The position numbers and the translations under genes were made by a program. From assembly GCF_036568665.1 (NCBI RefSeq), contig NZ_DATCSD010000081.1, forward strand, positions 10,250 through 74,249: DNA of 64,000 bases. Reading direction: 5' to 3'. Shown piece after piece: positions 9,704 through 18,781 of the stretch (positions are counted from its first letter, which is position 1; the number at the start of each line of letters is the position of its first letter). The DNA is from Ohtaekwangia sp036568665 (GTDB lineage Bacteria; Bacteroidota; Bacteroidia; Cytophagales; Cyclobacteriaceae). A model generated the notes under the pieces. It ran no database searches and was not told the origin of the DNA. It was given only the letters and a program-made list of their open reading frames with translations.

Positions 9704-10129
9704 TTAACTTTCAGCTTTCAGTTTAACACTATCAAAGTGCGCAAGCCACTCTAAAGCTTCGTGTTGTTTGTTGAACAGCTTTGTGGTGATGGGGAATTTA
9801 TTTACGGCACCGAGGATGAGGTTTATATAGTATAGTTTGAAGGCGTTGCCGTTGGTTACGATAGCGGCTCGTTTCAGGCCGGCTTCCACTGCGCGTGGCA
9901 TCATCTCCTTCTCAAACCACTTACGATTGTCCGGACTGATAATTCCCTGCCGGGATATATCGGAGAGCATACCGTCTACCGGATATTTTTTTCCATAGTC
10001 GAGCATGGCGAGGAAGGGTAATTTATACTCTTCAGTGGTTGGGCTTCCATCCCAAACCAGCACCAGCAATCGTTTTTCAGGGTAATAGGTTACTGAAGCA
10101 TATGCGGCTTCAAATACTTTTGGGTTCAT
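9704..10129 (-). CDS. Small SpoIIAA-like (STAS/SEC14-type) protein
   Basis: 141 residues, no signal peptide or membrane segment. It shares a layout with four other small proteins in this window (23927, 26241, 26667, 27121): an early strand with Tyr then hydrophobics and Trp (here LLVLVWDGSP), a charged helix, a strand ending in Asp (GMLSDISR), a Trp-containing helix (NRKWFEKEMMPRA), a strand AAIVTN, and a C-terminal helix ALEWL. That order fits the SpoIIAA-like fold seen in STAS/SEC14-type proteins. Function unknown; proteins of this type are often assumed to be regulatory partners. It lies 68 nt downstream of the quinone oxidoreductase and may be co-transcribed. Confidence 0.68.
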   Translation of the reverse strand: MNPKVFEAAYASVTYYPEKRLLVLVWDGSPTTEEYKLPFLAMLDYGKKYPVDGMLSDISRQGIISPDNRKWFEKEMMPRAVEAGLKRAAIVTNGNAFKLYYINLILGAVNKFPITTKLFNKQHEALEWLAHFDSVKLKAES

Positions 10130-10197
10130 ACTACCAATTTACGAAATTATTTTGGTGAAGTATACATTCTTCCCGTCAGTATATATTTACTATGCGT

Positions 10198-11178
10198 TCA
10201 GATCAACAGTATAATCTTACCGATATGCTCGCTGCTTTCCATTAACCGGTGTGCTTCGGCCGCATCGCGAAGAGGAAGTGTTCGGTATATAACAGGTTTT
10301 ACGGTACCGGACAAAAGCCAGGGCCACACGTACTTCAGCAGACTATCGGCCACAGATGCTTTAAAGGCAGTACTTCGTGCCCGCAATGTGGAACCGGTAA
10401 CGGTTAGGCGTTTCTTCATGATTAACGAAAGCTTTACAGAAACTTCATCGCCGCGCATACTATTGATGAGCACGAGGCGTCCTTCTTCAGCCAGTATATC
10501 GAGGTTATCAGCTGTATAGTCGCCACCGATCATATCGAGAATAACATCTATACCTTTCCCCCGTGTTTCCTGCAAGATTACATCACGAAACTTTTCCTTT
10601 TTATAGTTGATGGCTCTGGTTGCTCCAAGCGATTGGCAGTACGCACATTTCTCTTCGCTGCCCGCAGTAGCGTATACGTTGGCTCCAAATGCTTTTGCCA
10701 TCTGGATCGCTGCTACTCCTATACCACTGGAACCACCATGCACCAGCAAATTCTCTCCCGGCTGAAGTCGCCCTCTGTCAAACACATTGCTCCATACGGT
10801 AAAGAATGTTTCGGGCAATGACGCTGCTTCTGCAAAACTCAGGTTCGAGGGAATCAGAAGGCACTGTCCTTCGGGCACAGCACAATACTCTGCATAACCG
10901 CCACCTGTGATCAATGCACACACCTGGTCGCCAATCTTCCACCGTGTAGTGCCTTTACCTATTGAAACTATAGTGCCGGCTACTTCAAGGCCCGGTATAT
11001 CCTGCACAGCTCCCGGTGGTGGCGGATAATATCCTTTGCGTTGAATTACATCGGGGCGATTAACACCGGCAGCTGCCACCTGTATCAACACTTCTCCTTC
11101 ACCCGCTTGTGGCTGCACGCGTTCCTGCAATTGCAATACTTCAGGTCCTCCCGGCTTCTCAATAACAATGGCTTTCAT
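10198..11178 (-). CDS. NAD(P)H:quinone oxidoreductase, zinc-less MDR family (PIG3-like)
   Basis: 326 residues. This medium-chain dehydrogenase family reduces quinones with NADPH. A GroES-like N-terminal domain (1-120, with AAAGVNRPDVIQRKG) is followed by a Rossmann domain whose nucleotide loop is HGGSSGIGVAAIQ (about 147-159). The Cys/His zinc ligands of alcohol dehydrogenases are absent, as expected. YPPPPGA and SLPETFFTVW are typical of the PIG3/QOR group. The start ATG at 11176-11178 is preceded by TATATAGTAT. Divergent from the TonB receptor at 11662. Confidence 0.9.
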   Translation of the reverse strand: MKAIVIEKPGGPEVLQLQERVQPQAGEGEVLIQVAAAGVNRPDVIQRKGYYPPPPGAVQDIPGLEVAGTIVSIGKGTTRWKIGDQVCALITGGGYAEYCAVPEGQCLLIPSNLSFAEAASLPETFFTVWSNVFDRGRLQPGENLLVHGGSSGIGVAAIQMAKAFGANVYATAGSEEKCAYCQSLGATRAINYKKEKFRDVILQETRGKGIDVILDMIGGDYTADNLDILAEEGRLVLINSMRGDEVSVKLSLIMKKRLTVTGSTLRARSTAFKASVADSLLKYVWPWLLSGTVKPVIYRTLPLRDAAEAHRLMESSEHIGKIILLI

Positions 11179-11661
11179 ATACTATATATCGCGGTGTCTT
11201 TTTACGAATATACGCAATTAGCGGACAGCAGGAAGTTGAAAGTGTAAAGCTGAAAGCCGGTATGCGGTGAATATGCTTTATGCTTTATGCTTTCAGCTTA
11301 CATTCTCTTTGTTATTCGGTGAGTTCTGTGGGAAATAAAAAAGCTGAAGTATAAAGCAGAAAGCAAGTGCACATTGGTATTTACTTTAAGCTTTGCGCTT
11401 TCGACTTAGATCCTGTTGAAAAAATTTCAAAGCAAAGTATAGCCTAATTTACTGCTGCATATTAAACAAAGCAGGTATATCAATTTTCTTTTTGCGATCA
11501 ATGTACATTATCCCGCGGTCAATATTTTTAGTCTACCACTTAGTCTGGCAACGTAAATCATGTTATATAAATGACTACCATATTGTACTCTATACTTCTG
11601 CATATTTCCAATGCTATCATTCTAATCTTGCCGGCAGATGTATACCACGTCTCACAGAATT
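11179..11661. other. Intergenic region with interspersed repeat, copy 2
   Basis: 483 bp between divergent genes, no credible ORF. Bases about 11219-11410 hold the repeat words seen elsewhere: AAGTTGAAAGTGTAAAGC, ATGCTTTATGCTTT twice in tandem, GAGTTCTGTGGGAAATAAA and AAAGCAGAAAGC. The proximal part before the receptor gene contains TAATCTTG at about 11622, matching seven of eight bases of the Bacteroidota -7 element TAnnTTTG, but with no clear TTG at -33. Confidence 0.5.
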
Positions 11662-13632
11662 ATGAAACGATTTATTATTCTTGTTTTTGCCGGACTTGGA
11701 TTTCAGGCACAGGCACAGGATCTTGATTCTTTACTGAACATAAGTGCCTATACGCAGGAGAGCGAACTGCAGGAACAGTTGAACCATGCTACTACGGTTG
11801 CTTCCGGCAAAGCCCTTACCACACGCGAAACGCCCGGTATCCTGAGCGTTGTAACGGCTGATGAAATTCAAAAAGCCGGTGCACGCGATCTCACGGATAT
11901 ACTTCGCCTTATTCCTGGCTTTGATATAGCCCAGGATCTTCAGTTTGTAGTTGGTGCCGGCATGCGCGGTAACTGGGCGAACGATGGCAAGATCCTAATT
12001 CTGCTGAACGGTTTCCCGATGAACGATCTGCTATACCAGAAGAATGCATTGCTCAATCATTTTCCCGTAGATTTTATTGAACGCATTGAGATCATTCGCG
12101 GCCCGGGCTCTGCCCTTTATGGTGGGTCTGCAGAGTATGGTGTTATTAACATTATTACAAAATCCACCGAGAGCCTGAATGGTATCGCCGTAACAGGCGC
12201 GGGCGGTGTAAGCCGTGATTCGTTGGGTCGTGCTAACGCAGGCGTAATGGCTGTGCAGCATGGTAAAAATATGTCGTGGGATATATCAGCCTATAAAGGT
12301 AAAAGTATAGTAAGCGATCAGTCGTATCAGAATATGTCAAAGCGCGGGCCGGCACAGGATCTTCGCAGAACTTCATATGCTGACCCGGTAAATATGAACC
12401 TGGGCTTACAGTATAAAAATCTTTCGTTTCGCACCATGTATGATACATACGATGTGAGTGAGCCCAGCGTAAAAACTTCTTTCCAGCAATACTTCGCCAC
12501 CCTTAAATATGACTGGAAGGTGGCTCAAAAAATTACGATCACACCACAGATAATGTTTACGCATCAGACTCCCTGGAGCACGTGGAATAAATCTACCAAT
12601 GCCTATACATTCCGAACACAGGCTTCGCGCGTTACCGGCAACCTGCTGGTGAATTATGATGTGAGCCGCAAGATCAACATCAACGCTGGTGCACTTTACT
12701 ATCACGATAAGGCCGAAGACTTGCTGAAGAGCAATCACTATAACGGCAGCAATTATATGAACCTCTATAATTATGCAGTCTTCGCGCAAGGTTTGCTGGT
12801 ACATCGATTAGCGAATGTTACGCTGGGATTTCGCTACGAAAAGAATAGTCGCACAGACGGAGCGTTTGTTCCGCGACTGGCATTAACCAAGAAGATCGAG
12901 AACTTCCACTTCAAGGCATTATATAGCGAGGCATTCCGTACACCTTCTATCGAAAATATAGTATTGGCACAAAACGGAAAGATCAGTCCCGAAAGAACCC
13001 ATGTCTTTGAACTGGAAGTAGGCTATCAGTTCACACCTGAAATGCTCATTGCGGTAAATGGCTTTAGTCTCAACAACCACAACGCCATTATTTATGCAAA
13101 CGAAGAACAGATGGATGGAAGCTTTATAAGCTATTACTCGAACTATAGCAAAACCGGTACACAAGGCATTGAAGCGATCTATAGTATACGAAAAAAGAAA
13201 TGGTATGTAAACCTCTCCTACTCGTATGCGCGGCCTGTACAAGGCAACACGGTTACCAGTTATACAATCTCGCTAAGCGACAAGCAGTACCTCGGCATGT
13301 TGTCGCACAAAGTAACACTCAACAGTAACGTTACACTGATAAAAGGGCTAAGCCTCAATCCTTCCGTTATTGTGGGCAGCAAACGGTATACCTATACGCC
13401 AAACTTAGGACCTCCGGCAGAAGGAACGCTTCCAGCCTATACACTGGTAAACGCTTTTCTGCGTTATGAACCGGCATCGCTTCCTTTTACCATTGGAGCA
13501 GGCGTGTATGATCTGCTGAACCAGCGCCCTGCCATACCACAGGCATACGATGGCGACTATGCTGCTATACCGGGCAAGAGCCGCGAGTATATTTTGAAAT
13601 TATCTTATCAATTCAACTTCGCTAAAAAATGA
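11662..13632 (+). CDS. TonB-dependent outer-membrane receptor
   Basis: 656 residues from ATG 11662, giving the signal peptide MKRFIILVFAGLGFQAQAQ; the frame extends 8 codons further back. The plug domain shows DLTDILRLIPGFD and EIIRGPGSALYGG, followed by GVINIITK, the classic receptor plug motifs. The rest is alternating beta-strands of a 22-strand barrel ending in LSYQFNF, a terminal aromatic as expected. No carboxypeptidase-like N-terminal extension is present, so it is not a SusC protein. It imports an unknown ligand, such as a siderophore, cobalamin-like or small organic compound. It overlaps the YfiR-like gene by 4 nt (ATGA), so both are translated together. Confidence 0.92.
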   Translation: MKRFIILVFAGLGFQAQAQDLDSLLNISAYTQESELQEQLNHATTVASGKALTTRETPGILSVVTADEIQKAGARDLTDILRLIPGFDIAQDLQFVVGAGMRGNWANDGKILILLNGFPMNDLLYQKNALLNHFPVDFIERIEIIRGPGSALYGGSAEYGVINIITKSTESLNGIAVTGAGGVSRDSLGRANAGVMAVQHGKNMSWDISAYKGKSIVSDQSYQNMSKRGPAQDLRRTSYADPVNMNLGLQYKNLSFRTMYDTYDVSEPSVKTSFQQYFATLKYDWKVAQKITITPQIMFTHQTPWSTWNKSTNAYTFRTQASRVTGNLLVNYDVSRKININAGALYYHDKAEDLLKSNHYNGSNYMNLYNYAVFAQGLLVHRLANVTLGFRYEKNSRTDGAFVPRLALTKKIENFHFKALYSEAFRTPSIENIVLAQNGKISPERTHVFELEVGYQFTPEMLIAVNGFSLNNHNAIIYANEEQMDGSFISYYSNYSKTGTQGIEAIYSIRKKKWYVNLSYSYARPVQGNTVTSYTISLSDKQYLGMLSHKVTLNSNVTLIKGLSLNPSVIVGSKRYTYTPNLGPPAEGTLPAYTLVNAFLRYEPASLPFTIGAGVYDLLNQRPAIPQAYDGDYAAIPGKSREYILKLSYQFNFAKK

Positions 13633-14138
13633 AAAATAAAAGAAACTTCTTTTTCATTCTTATACTGATTGCTTCGTTTCACGCACATGCGCAAACAACC
13701 AATTATCAGTCGTATGCTGTATTGATACACGGACTTATTAAATATTCTGCCTGGCCGAATCAACAGTCGGAATTTAAAATAACGGTGCTTGGCAATTCCA
13801 AAGCTTACAGCGAGATGGAGAAAAGTCTGGCCGGTAAAAATATTAACGGCCACACGATTCGTGTAGATAAAGCGGAAGATATAGCCGGTATACAAGGCGC
13901 AGATATAGTATATATATCCGAAGGAAAAAGTAACGCTATTCAGGAAGTAGTAAAAGCGACCACTAACGCTGCTGCGATTATTATCACCGAACGCGAAGGA
14001 CTTGTGCGCAAAGGTGCAGGCATCAGTTTTATTATCGTGGACAATAAGCTGCGTTTTGATATCAACAATACGGATCTTGAGAAGAGACAAATAAAAGTGT
14101 CAGCACAGTTTGCTTCACTCGCCAATGAAACGCTATAA
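13629..14138 (+). CDS. YfiR-like periplasmic protein (DUF4154)
   Basis: 169 residues with signal peptide ending HAHAQ. Motifs typical of the family: Y-x-x-LIHGLIKYSAWP near the N-terminus, FKITVLGNS, ADIVYISEGKS, IITEREGLVRKGAGISF and VDNKLRFDIN. In Pseudomonas, YfiR is a periplasmic inhibitor of the diguanylate cyclase YfiN and uses disulfides. Here the mature protein has no cysteine, so that redox switch cannot operate. It overlaps the TonB receptor stop by 4 nt and is followed after 186 nt by a histidine kinase. A second protein of the same length (22005) heads the SusC operon. Confidence 0.85.
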   Translation: MKNKRNFFFILILIASFHAHAQTTNYQSYAVLIHGLIKYSAWPNQQSEFKITVLGNSKAYSEMEKSLAGKNINGHTIRVDKAEDIAGIQGADIVYISEGKSNAIQEVVKATTNAAAIIITEREGLVRKGAGISFIIVDNKLRFDINNTDLEKRQIKVSAQFASLANETL

Positions 14139-14262
14139 ATGCCGTTGGTACATACTATACGTATAATTATTCCAAATTAACAGACCATCACCACGCCTGC
14201 TCAATTCATTCAACGGGCATCTGCTTTCTTTTACAGAAATTTGATACATTTAGCTGTAAGCC

Positions 14263-14278
14263 GTTCGCGGACGCGAAC
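14263..14278. promoter_or_regulatory. GC-rich inverted repeat upstream of the GAF histidine kinase
   Basis: GTTCGCG, GA, CGCGAAC: a perfect 7-bp inverted repeat 46 nt before the kinase start. It could be an operator or a hairpin in the leader. Upstream, TTTGATACATTTAG resembles a Bacteroidota promoter only loosely. Confidence 0.35.
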
Positions 14279-14324
14279 TTCTGTTCTCTATTTTTGTGTA
14301 GTGGGCCAAAATGGCCATTCATTT

Positions 14325-15554
14325 ATGAGTGATATCACGATCAACCCGAGCATGAAATTGTTAGTGGATACAGTGCAGGAATTATCGCTGGCGCGTGATC
14401 TCGAAACGGTAATGCGTATAGTTCGCACAGCTGCCCGCAAACTCACCGGGGCCGATGGTGCTACTTTTGTATTGCGCGATGGTAATTTCTGTTTTTATGC
14501 CGATGAAGATGCCATCGGCCCGCTATGGAAAGGAAGTCGTTTCCCGATAAGTATATGCATCAGCGGCTGGGCTATGCTGAATAAAAAAGCAGCCGTGATC
14601 GAAGATATATATGTGGATGATCGTATACCCGTTGATGTTTATCGCCCTACTTTTGTAAAGAGCCTTGCCATGGTACCTATACGCACCATTAACCCGATCG
14701 GTGCCATCGGTAATTATTGGGCAGAGCAGCATATTCCTTCCGAAGAAGAAGTAACGTTACTTCAATCGCTGGCCGATATAACAGCCGTTACGCTGGAGAA
14801 TGTAAATGTATATAGCGAGCTGGAGCAGCGGGTAAAGGATCGTACACAACAGGTAGAAAGTGCCAATAAAGAATTGCAAATCGTAAATAAAGAACTGGAA
14901 TCCTTTTCATATTCGGTATCACACGATCTGCGCGCTCCGCTGCGCGCAATCATGGGCTTTACCAAAATGCTGGAAGAAGATTATGAGAAGGTACTTGATG
15001 ATGAAGGTAAACGTATACTCGGAGTTATTCAACGCAATGCAGGCAAGATGGATAACCTGATCAATGACCTGCTCAAGTTCTCACGCCTCGGACGCAAGGA
15101 AATACAAAAGACTTCCATTGATACACTCAAGCTTGTGCAAAGTACGCTGCATGAACTTAACACATCGATAGCGCACCGCGCTATTATACAAATTGATGCG
15201 CTGTTGCCTTCGTATGCCGACTATACTTTGCTGGGGCAGGTATGGACCAACCTGTTATCCAACGCTATTAAATACTCTTCGAAAAAAGAAAATCCGTTGA
15301 TCGAGATCGGCTCCTATAAAAAAGATTCGGAGCATATATACTTTGTAAAAGATAACGGCACCGGCTTCGACATGGCGTATGCCGATAAATTATTCGGTGT
15401 ATTCCAGCGACTGCATAAGCCTTCTGATTTTGAGGGCACCGGTGTGGGTCTCGCACTCGTGCAACGTATCACCGCCCGCCATGGCGGATCTGTGTGGGCA
15501 GAAGCCACGGTGAATGAAGGGGCTACATTCTACTTTTCCTTACCAGCGGAATGA
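14325..15554 (+). CDS. Cytoplasmic GAF-domain sensor histidine kinase
   Basis: 409 residues from ATG 14325; the frame runs back to 14241 without similarity. The GAF domain spans about 10-165, followed by a coiled coil (about 165-190), HisKA with the phospho-acceptor His200 in YSVSHDLRAPLRAI, and HATPase_c with LLSNAIKY (N-box), KDNGTGFD (G1) and GTGVGLALV (G2). No membrane segment, so it senses a cytoplasmic signal, possibly a small molecule or redox state. It is a close paralog of the 409-residue kinase at 53045, sharing long runs in the GAF domain (GADGATFVL, IEDIYVDDRIP, RPTFVKSLAMVPIRT). No cognate regulator lies beside it. Confidence 0.93.
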   Translation: MSDITINPSMKLLVDTVQELSLARDLETVMRIVRTAARKLTGADGATFVLRDGNFCFYADEDAIGPLWKGSRFPISICISGWAMLNKKAAVIEDIYVDDRIPVDVYRPTFVKSLAMVPIRTINPIGAIGNYWAEQHIPSEEEVTLLQSLADITAVTLENVNVYSELEQRVKDRTQQVESANKELQIVNKELESFSYSVSHDLRAPLRAIMGFTKMLEEDYEKVLDDEGKRILGVIQRNAGKMDNLINDLLKFSRLGRKEIQKTSIDTLKLVQSTLHELNTSIAHRAIIQIDALLPSYADYTLLGQVWTNLLSNAIKYSSKKENPLIEIGSYKKDSEHIYFVKDNGTGFDMAYADKLFGVFQRLHKPSDFEGTGVGLALVQRITARHGGSVWAEATVNEGATFYFSLPAE

Positions 15555-15605
15555 GTGTAAAGCAAAAAGTGAAATGCGCTCTCTTTAAACTTTTTGCTTT
15601 ACACT
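15554..15605. terminator. Long perfect stem-loop between convergent genes
   Basis: AGTGTAAAGCAAAAAGT (15554-15570) pairs perfectly with ACTTTTTGCTTTACACT (15589-15605), giving a 17-bp stem with an 18-nt loop. It begins in the kinase stop codon and ends just before the end of the glycan-binding gene on the other strand. It probably stops transcription in both directions. The words resemble the interspersed repeat family. Confidence 0.65.
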
Positions 15606-15618
15606 TTCAACTTTCATG

Positions 15619-17046
15619 CTATTGGCTTATGCGTATATCATCCAGACAAAAGTTCGCGGATACTTCCTGGCCATCACGGTTGGCGAAGATAAATACTACT
15701 GCGTTGTCCGTTGTTTGGGTTTTCCAATCGGCATACGTAGTCATATTCGGTATATTAAAGGATGATAACGGAATAGACATCTCAATCCAGCGTCCGGTTG
15801 GTACAGTGCCATCCTTCCACGGCTCGAGTATAACCGAGTAATTATCGTTGTTAAAAAGTTTTACCTGTATATATCCTGCTCCAGCCCAGGCGTTGACGGA
15901 GTAGAAATTGAACTTTAACGTCAGGTCTGATACCAGCGTAGCATCGCTGATCGTAGAAGACCATCCTGAAAACGCATAGCCATTCGCTTGCCACCACCCG
16001 GTATAGGCCGGTATAGTTCCTTTGAAGCGTTTAAATTTACCTCTCGAAGCCAGTGGTTTGTTCACACCATCTGTTGCGTCCGTTGTTCCGCTCCAGTCCC
16101 ATGCACCCACACCATCGTGGTTGTAAAGTATCTTGGTGGTATCATTCAGTATGGTGCTGCTTTCTACTGTTGTCAGATTCGAAACTACTTTTACTGTACC
16201 GATCGCTTTTAAGGATGGCATTACAAAAGCAATCCTTGTCTTGCTCGTGTTGATGGTAAGTTTACTTGCGGGCACCTCCACATTACCGGGCAGTATAATT
16301 TTAGATATGCTGATGAAGTATTCACCGGCAATCACCATCGAATCGCCTGGCACCGGTATATCTGTACTGAATGAAGTAATATAGGGATTAACCGTAGCCT
16401 TATATGATTTTGTTGCCTGGCCACTTTCTGTTATTACCGTAACAGTGCCATCGGCATCACCGCCTGCCGGAATAGCCAGTGAAATGTTGCTATAGGTATT
16501 ATCCACCGTAAAATCTGTTACATCGATCGCGTTTCCATTTACGGTAAATACAATTTTTTGCACCTCATAGAAATTCGTACCGGTAATAATAAACGGTTGC
16601 CCTGCAGTAGCAGGCATGGTATAAGTAAGATCTGTAATAGTTGGTGTTGGCGACAGGAAAGTAAAATCAAATGTAGCCGTACCCGAAGCCGTAATGATCC
16701 GGATCTGGTTGGGCAGTGAAGAATCGGTACCTTTCAACGGAAGATCGTCCGGTATAGTAACGATCATACTTTCACTCTGAATATAGGCCTGGTTGACCTC
16801 TACAGCTGTATTGTTCAGCATCACACTTTTCACCTCAATGAAATTTTATCCTTCCACCACCACCGTTGTTCCGGGAAAAGCCTGGGTAAAGGTGCTGTCT
16901 TTTTTGGTAGGATCTACCAATCGTACATCGGTAATCACCGGGGCAGCACGCTCGTCATCGCGACATGAATTTAGCAAGTAACATCCTGTAAGCAACAGCA
17001 CCGGAAGTATACTCTTTATGTAAAAATTTCTCGTCAATATTTTCAT
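15619..17046 (-). pseudogene. Surface glycan-binding lipoprotein (IPT/TIG domains), interrupted by an in-frame TAA
   Basis: The reading frame is continuous for 476 codons except for one TAA at 16846-16848. Before it: lipoprotein signal MKILTRNFYIKS with lipobox LLNSC and the start of an IPT/TIG domain ending VVVEG. After it, in the same frame, NFIEVKSVMLNNTAVEV completes the IPT strand pattern (VEGxNF is the usual motif). Two more IPT/TIG domains and a C-terminal domain (YNHDGVGAWDWSG to the end) resembling SGBP_B glycan-binding domains follow. One substitution, for example TCA to TAA, would explain it. A sequencing error is possible. Last gene of a YfiR-SusC-SusD operon, where a surface glycan-binding protein is expected. 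Confidence 0.82.
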
Positions 17047-17107
17047 ACAGTTCGATTCAGTATATAGATCCAAAGTATAGATAGGTTGTGTCAATCAGCT
17101 TCTGCAG

Positions 17108-18778
17108 TTAATCAAACACATAGGGCACCGGTTCCTTCTTCAGGTTCGGGGCCCGCTCCAGTTCCGTTGTTGGTATAGGTATAATAAAATTAGAGGCGCT
17201 GGCAGTTATCTTCTGCGATAAAGTTACCGCTACCGTCCAATCGATTGGATCAGGATATGTCTGAGCATCGCCATTCCGATATACTGGTGTAATGGTATAG
17301 TAACCACGTTCCTGGTTGCTCAACATGGTATAAGCTTTCTCGGGATCGTAATAATGCAGTCGCACAAAGTCGTACCACAACTGCCCTTCCATGGCAAACT
17401 CCAATGCACGCTCTTCAAAAATATCATCCCATGTTATGGACGTTACTGCCGTGAGGCCGGCACGCAAACGCACTGCGTTGAAATACTTCAGTGCCTCTCC
17501 ATCGCTGGTTGACGATTGTGTGCCCAGTATAGCTTCTGCATATACCAGGTATACATCTGCCAGGCGCAACATATAGGTGTTGATGCCGGTACGCTGATAG
17601 AGTACTTTGCCATCGTTATCTTCCGGGCGGCCCACTACATATTTCTTTATCCATGCGCGTGTACTGTTACTACCATTGTTCTGCGGCACATGCAACTCCT
17701 GCACTATATCATCGCCAGCAGCATTCTTGGTCTTCTGATGTATATAACTATAGTGATCGCCCGGATACATGAAGGTTGCCTTTCTGCGTTTATCGTTGCT
17801 GACATATTTCTCCAATAAATAATAGGAAGCACCTAAATCTCCGCCCCAACCATCGCTAAAGCTTGTTATATCCGAACTATACGCGAGATACGACTGCACG
17901 CTGTTCTGTGTTCCCCACGTACCGTTATATATCCACTGCAACGCGACCAGGCCCTCGCTGTTATTGTTGTTCTTCATCTTGAAGAGCTCTTCATAATCTG
18001 TTAGCAAGGTTGCTCCGCTGTTGTTGATCACCTGCTTTGCATAGTAAGCAGCGCTATCCAGATCGCTTTCACTGCGAGTACCGCTTATACCTGCACGGGT
18101 CAGAAACATTTTGGCAAGCATACCCTGTGCTGCATATTTGGTAAGACGCCCCTCTGCTGCTGCTGCTGTCGGCAGTGTTTTGGCTGCATAGCGTATATCG
18201 CGTATCACAAATTCCCACACTGTCTCAACCGTATTACGTGTAATGGATGTATCCTGCAATAATGCTGCGTTGTTGGTAATGATCGGCACTGCCCCCCAGT
18301 TCTGCACCAGGTACGAGTACGCCAACCCGCGCATGAAACGCGCTTCTGCCGTTGCATATTGTTTGGTAGATTCCGGCACACTTGCACTGGTATAGGTTGC
18401 TATATCATTTATAACTGCGTTGGCCTGCCCTATAACATTAAACAGTGAATGCCATGCATTGCTGTTCTCTTCGGTGGCACCATTGGTACGGAAGAGTATA
18501 TTATCCATCTGGTTGGCAATGGAAGTCATCGCCCCTCCCCGCGCATCGCCTATACCATACGAAGCGCTCGTGTTATAATCGTACCACACTATATTGTAGA
18601 GTGGCGCAGTAGCCGCGAGCACTTGCTCAGAAGTCTGGTAAAAATCCTCGTTGGTTACAGTGTCCAGTGGTTCACGATCCAGGAAACTTTCCTGGCAGCT
18701 TATCACAATAAAGCCGAGCAACAGTACCGCTACCGACCGGCAGGTCATATATATCTTTTTCATGTCGATTTTTTTCAT
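17108..18778 (-). CDS. SusD/RagB family nutrient-binding outer-membrane lipoprotein
   Basis: 556 residues. Lipoprotein signal with lipobox FIVISC, then ESFLDREPLDTVTNEDFYQ, the characteristic SusD N-terminus. TPR-like helices form the core (RFMRGLAYSYLVQNWGAVPI), and the C-terminal region has YLVYAEAILG, FNAVRLRAGL and FEERALEFAMEGQLWYDFVR, all family hallmarks. It forms the lid over the SusC barrel and binds oligosaccharide or peptide at the cell surface. The start at 18778 lies 3 nt from the SusC stop; an ATG at 18761-18763 is an alternative. Substrate unknown. Confidence 0.95.
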   Translation of the reverse strand: MKKIDMKKIYMTCRSVAVLLLGFIVISCQESFLDREPLDTVTNEDFYQTSEQVLAATAPLYNIVWYDYNTSASYGIGDARGGAMTSIANQMDNILFRTNGATEENSNAWHSLFNVIGQANAVINDIATYTSASVPESTKQYATAEARFMRGLAYSYLVQNWGAVPIITNNAALLQDTSITRNTVETVWEFVIRDIRYAAKTLPTAAAAEGRLTKYAAQGMLAKMFLTRAGISGTRSESDLDSAAYYAKQVINNSGATLLTDYEELFKMKNNNNSEGLVALQWIYNGTWGTQNSVQSYLAYSSDITSFSDGWGGDLGASYYLLEKYVSNDKRRKATFMYPGDHYSYIHQKTKNAAGDDIVQELHVPQNNGSNSTRAWIKKYVVGRPEDNDGKVLYQRTGINTYMLRLADVYLVYAEAILGTQSSTSDGEALKYFNAVRLRAGLTAVTSITWDDIFEERALEFAMEGQLWYDFVRLHYYDPEKAYTMLSNQERGYYTITPVYRNGDAQTYPDPIDWTVAVTLSQKITASASNFIIPIPTTELERAPNLKKEPVPYVFD

Positions 18779-18781
18779 ATA

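Noticed and set aside
16846..16848. Stop codon reassignment or programmed readthrough
   Set aside because: TAA ends many other genes here and no recoding signal was recognised; a point mutation or sequence error is simpler.
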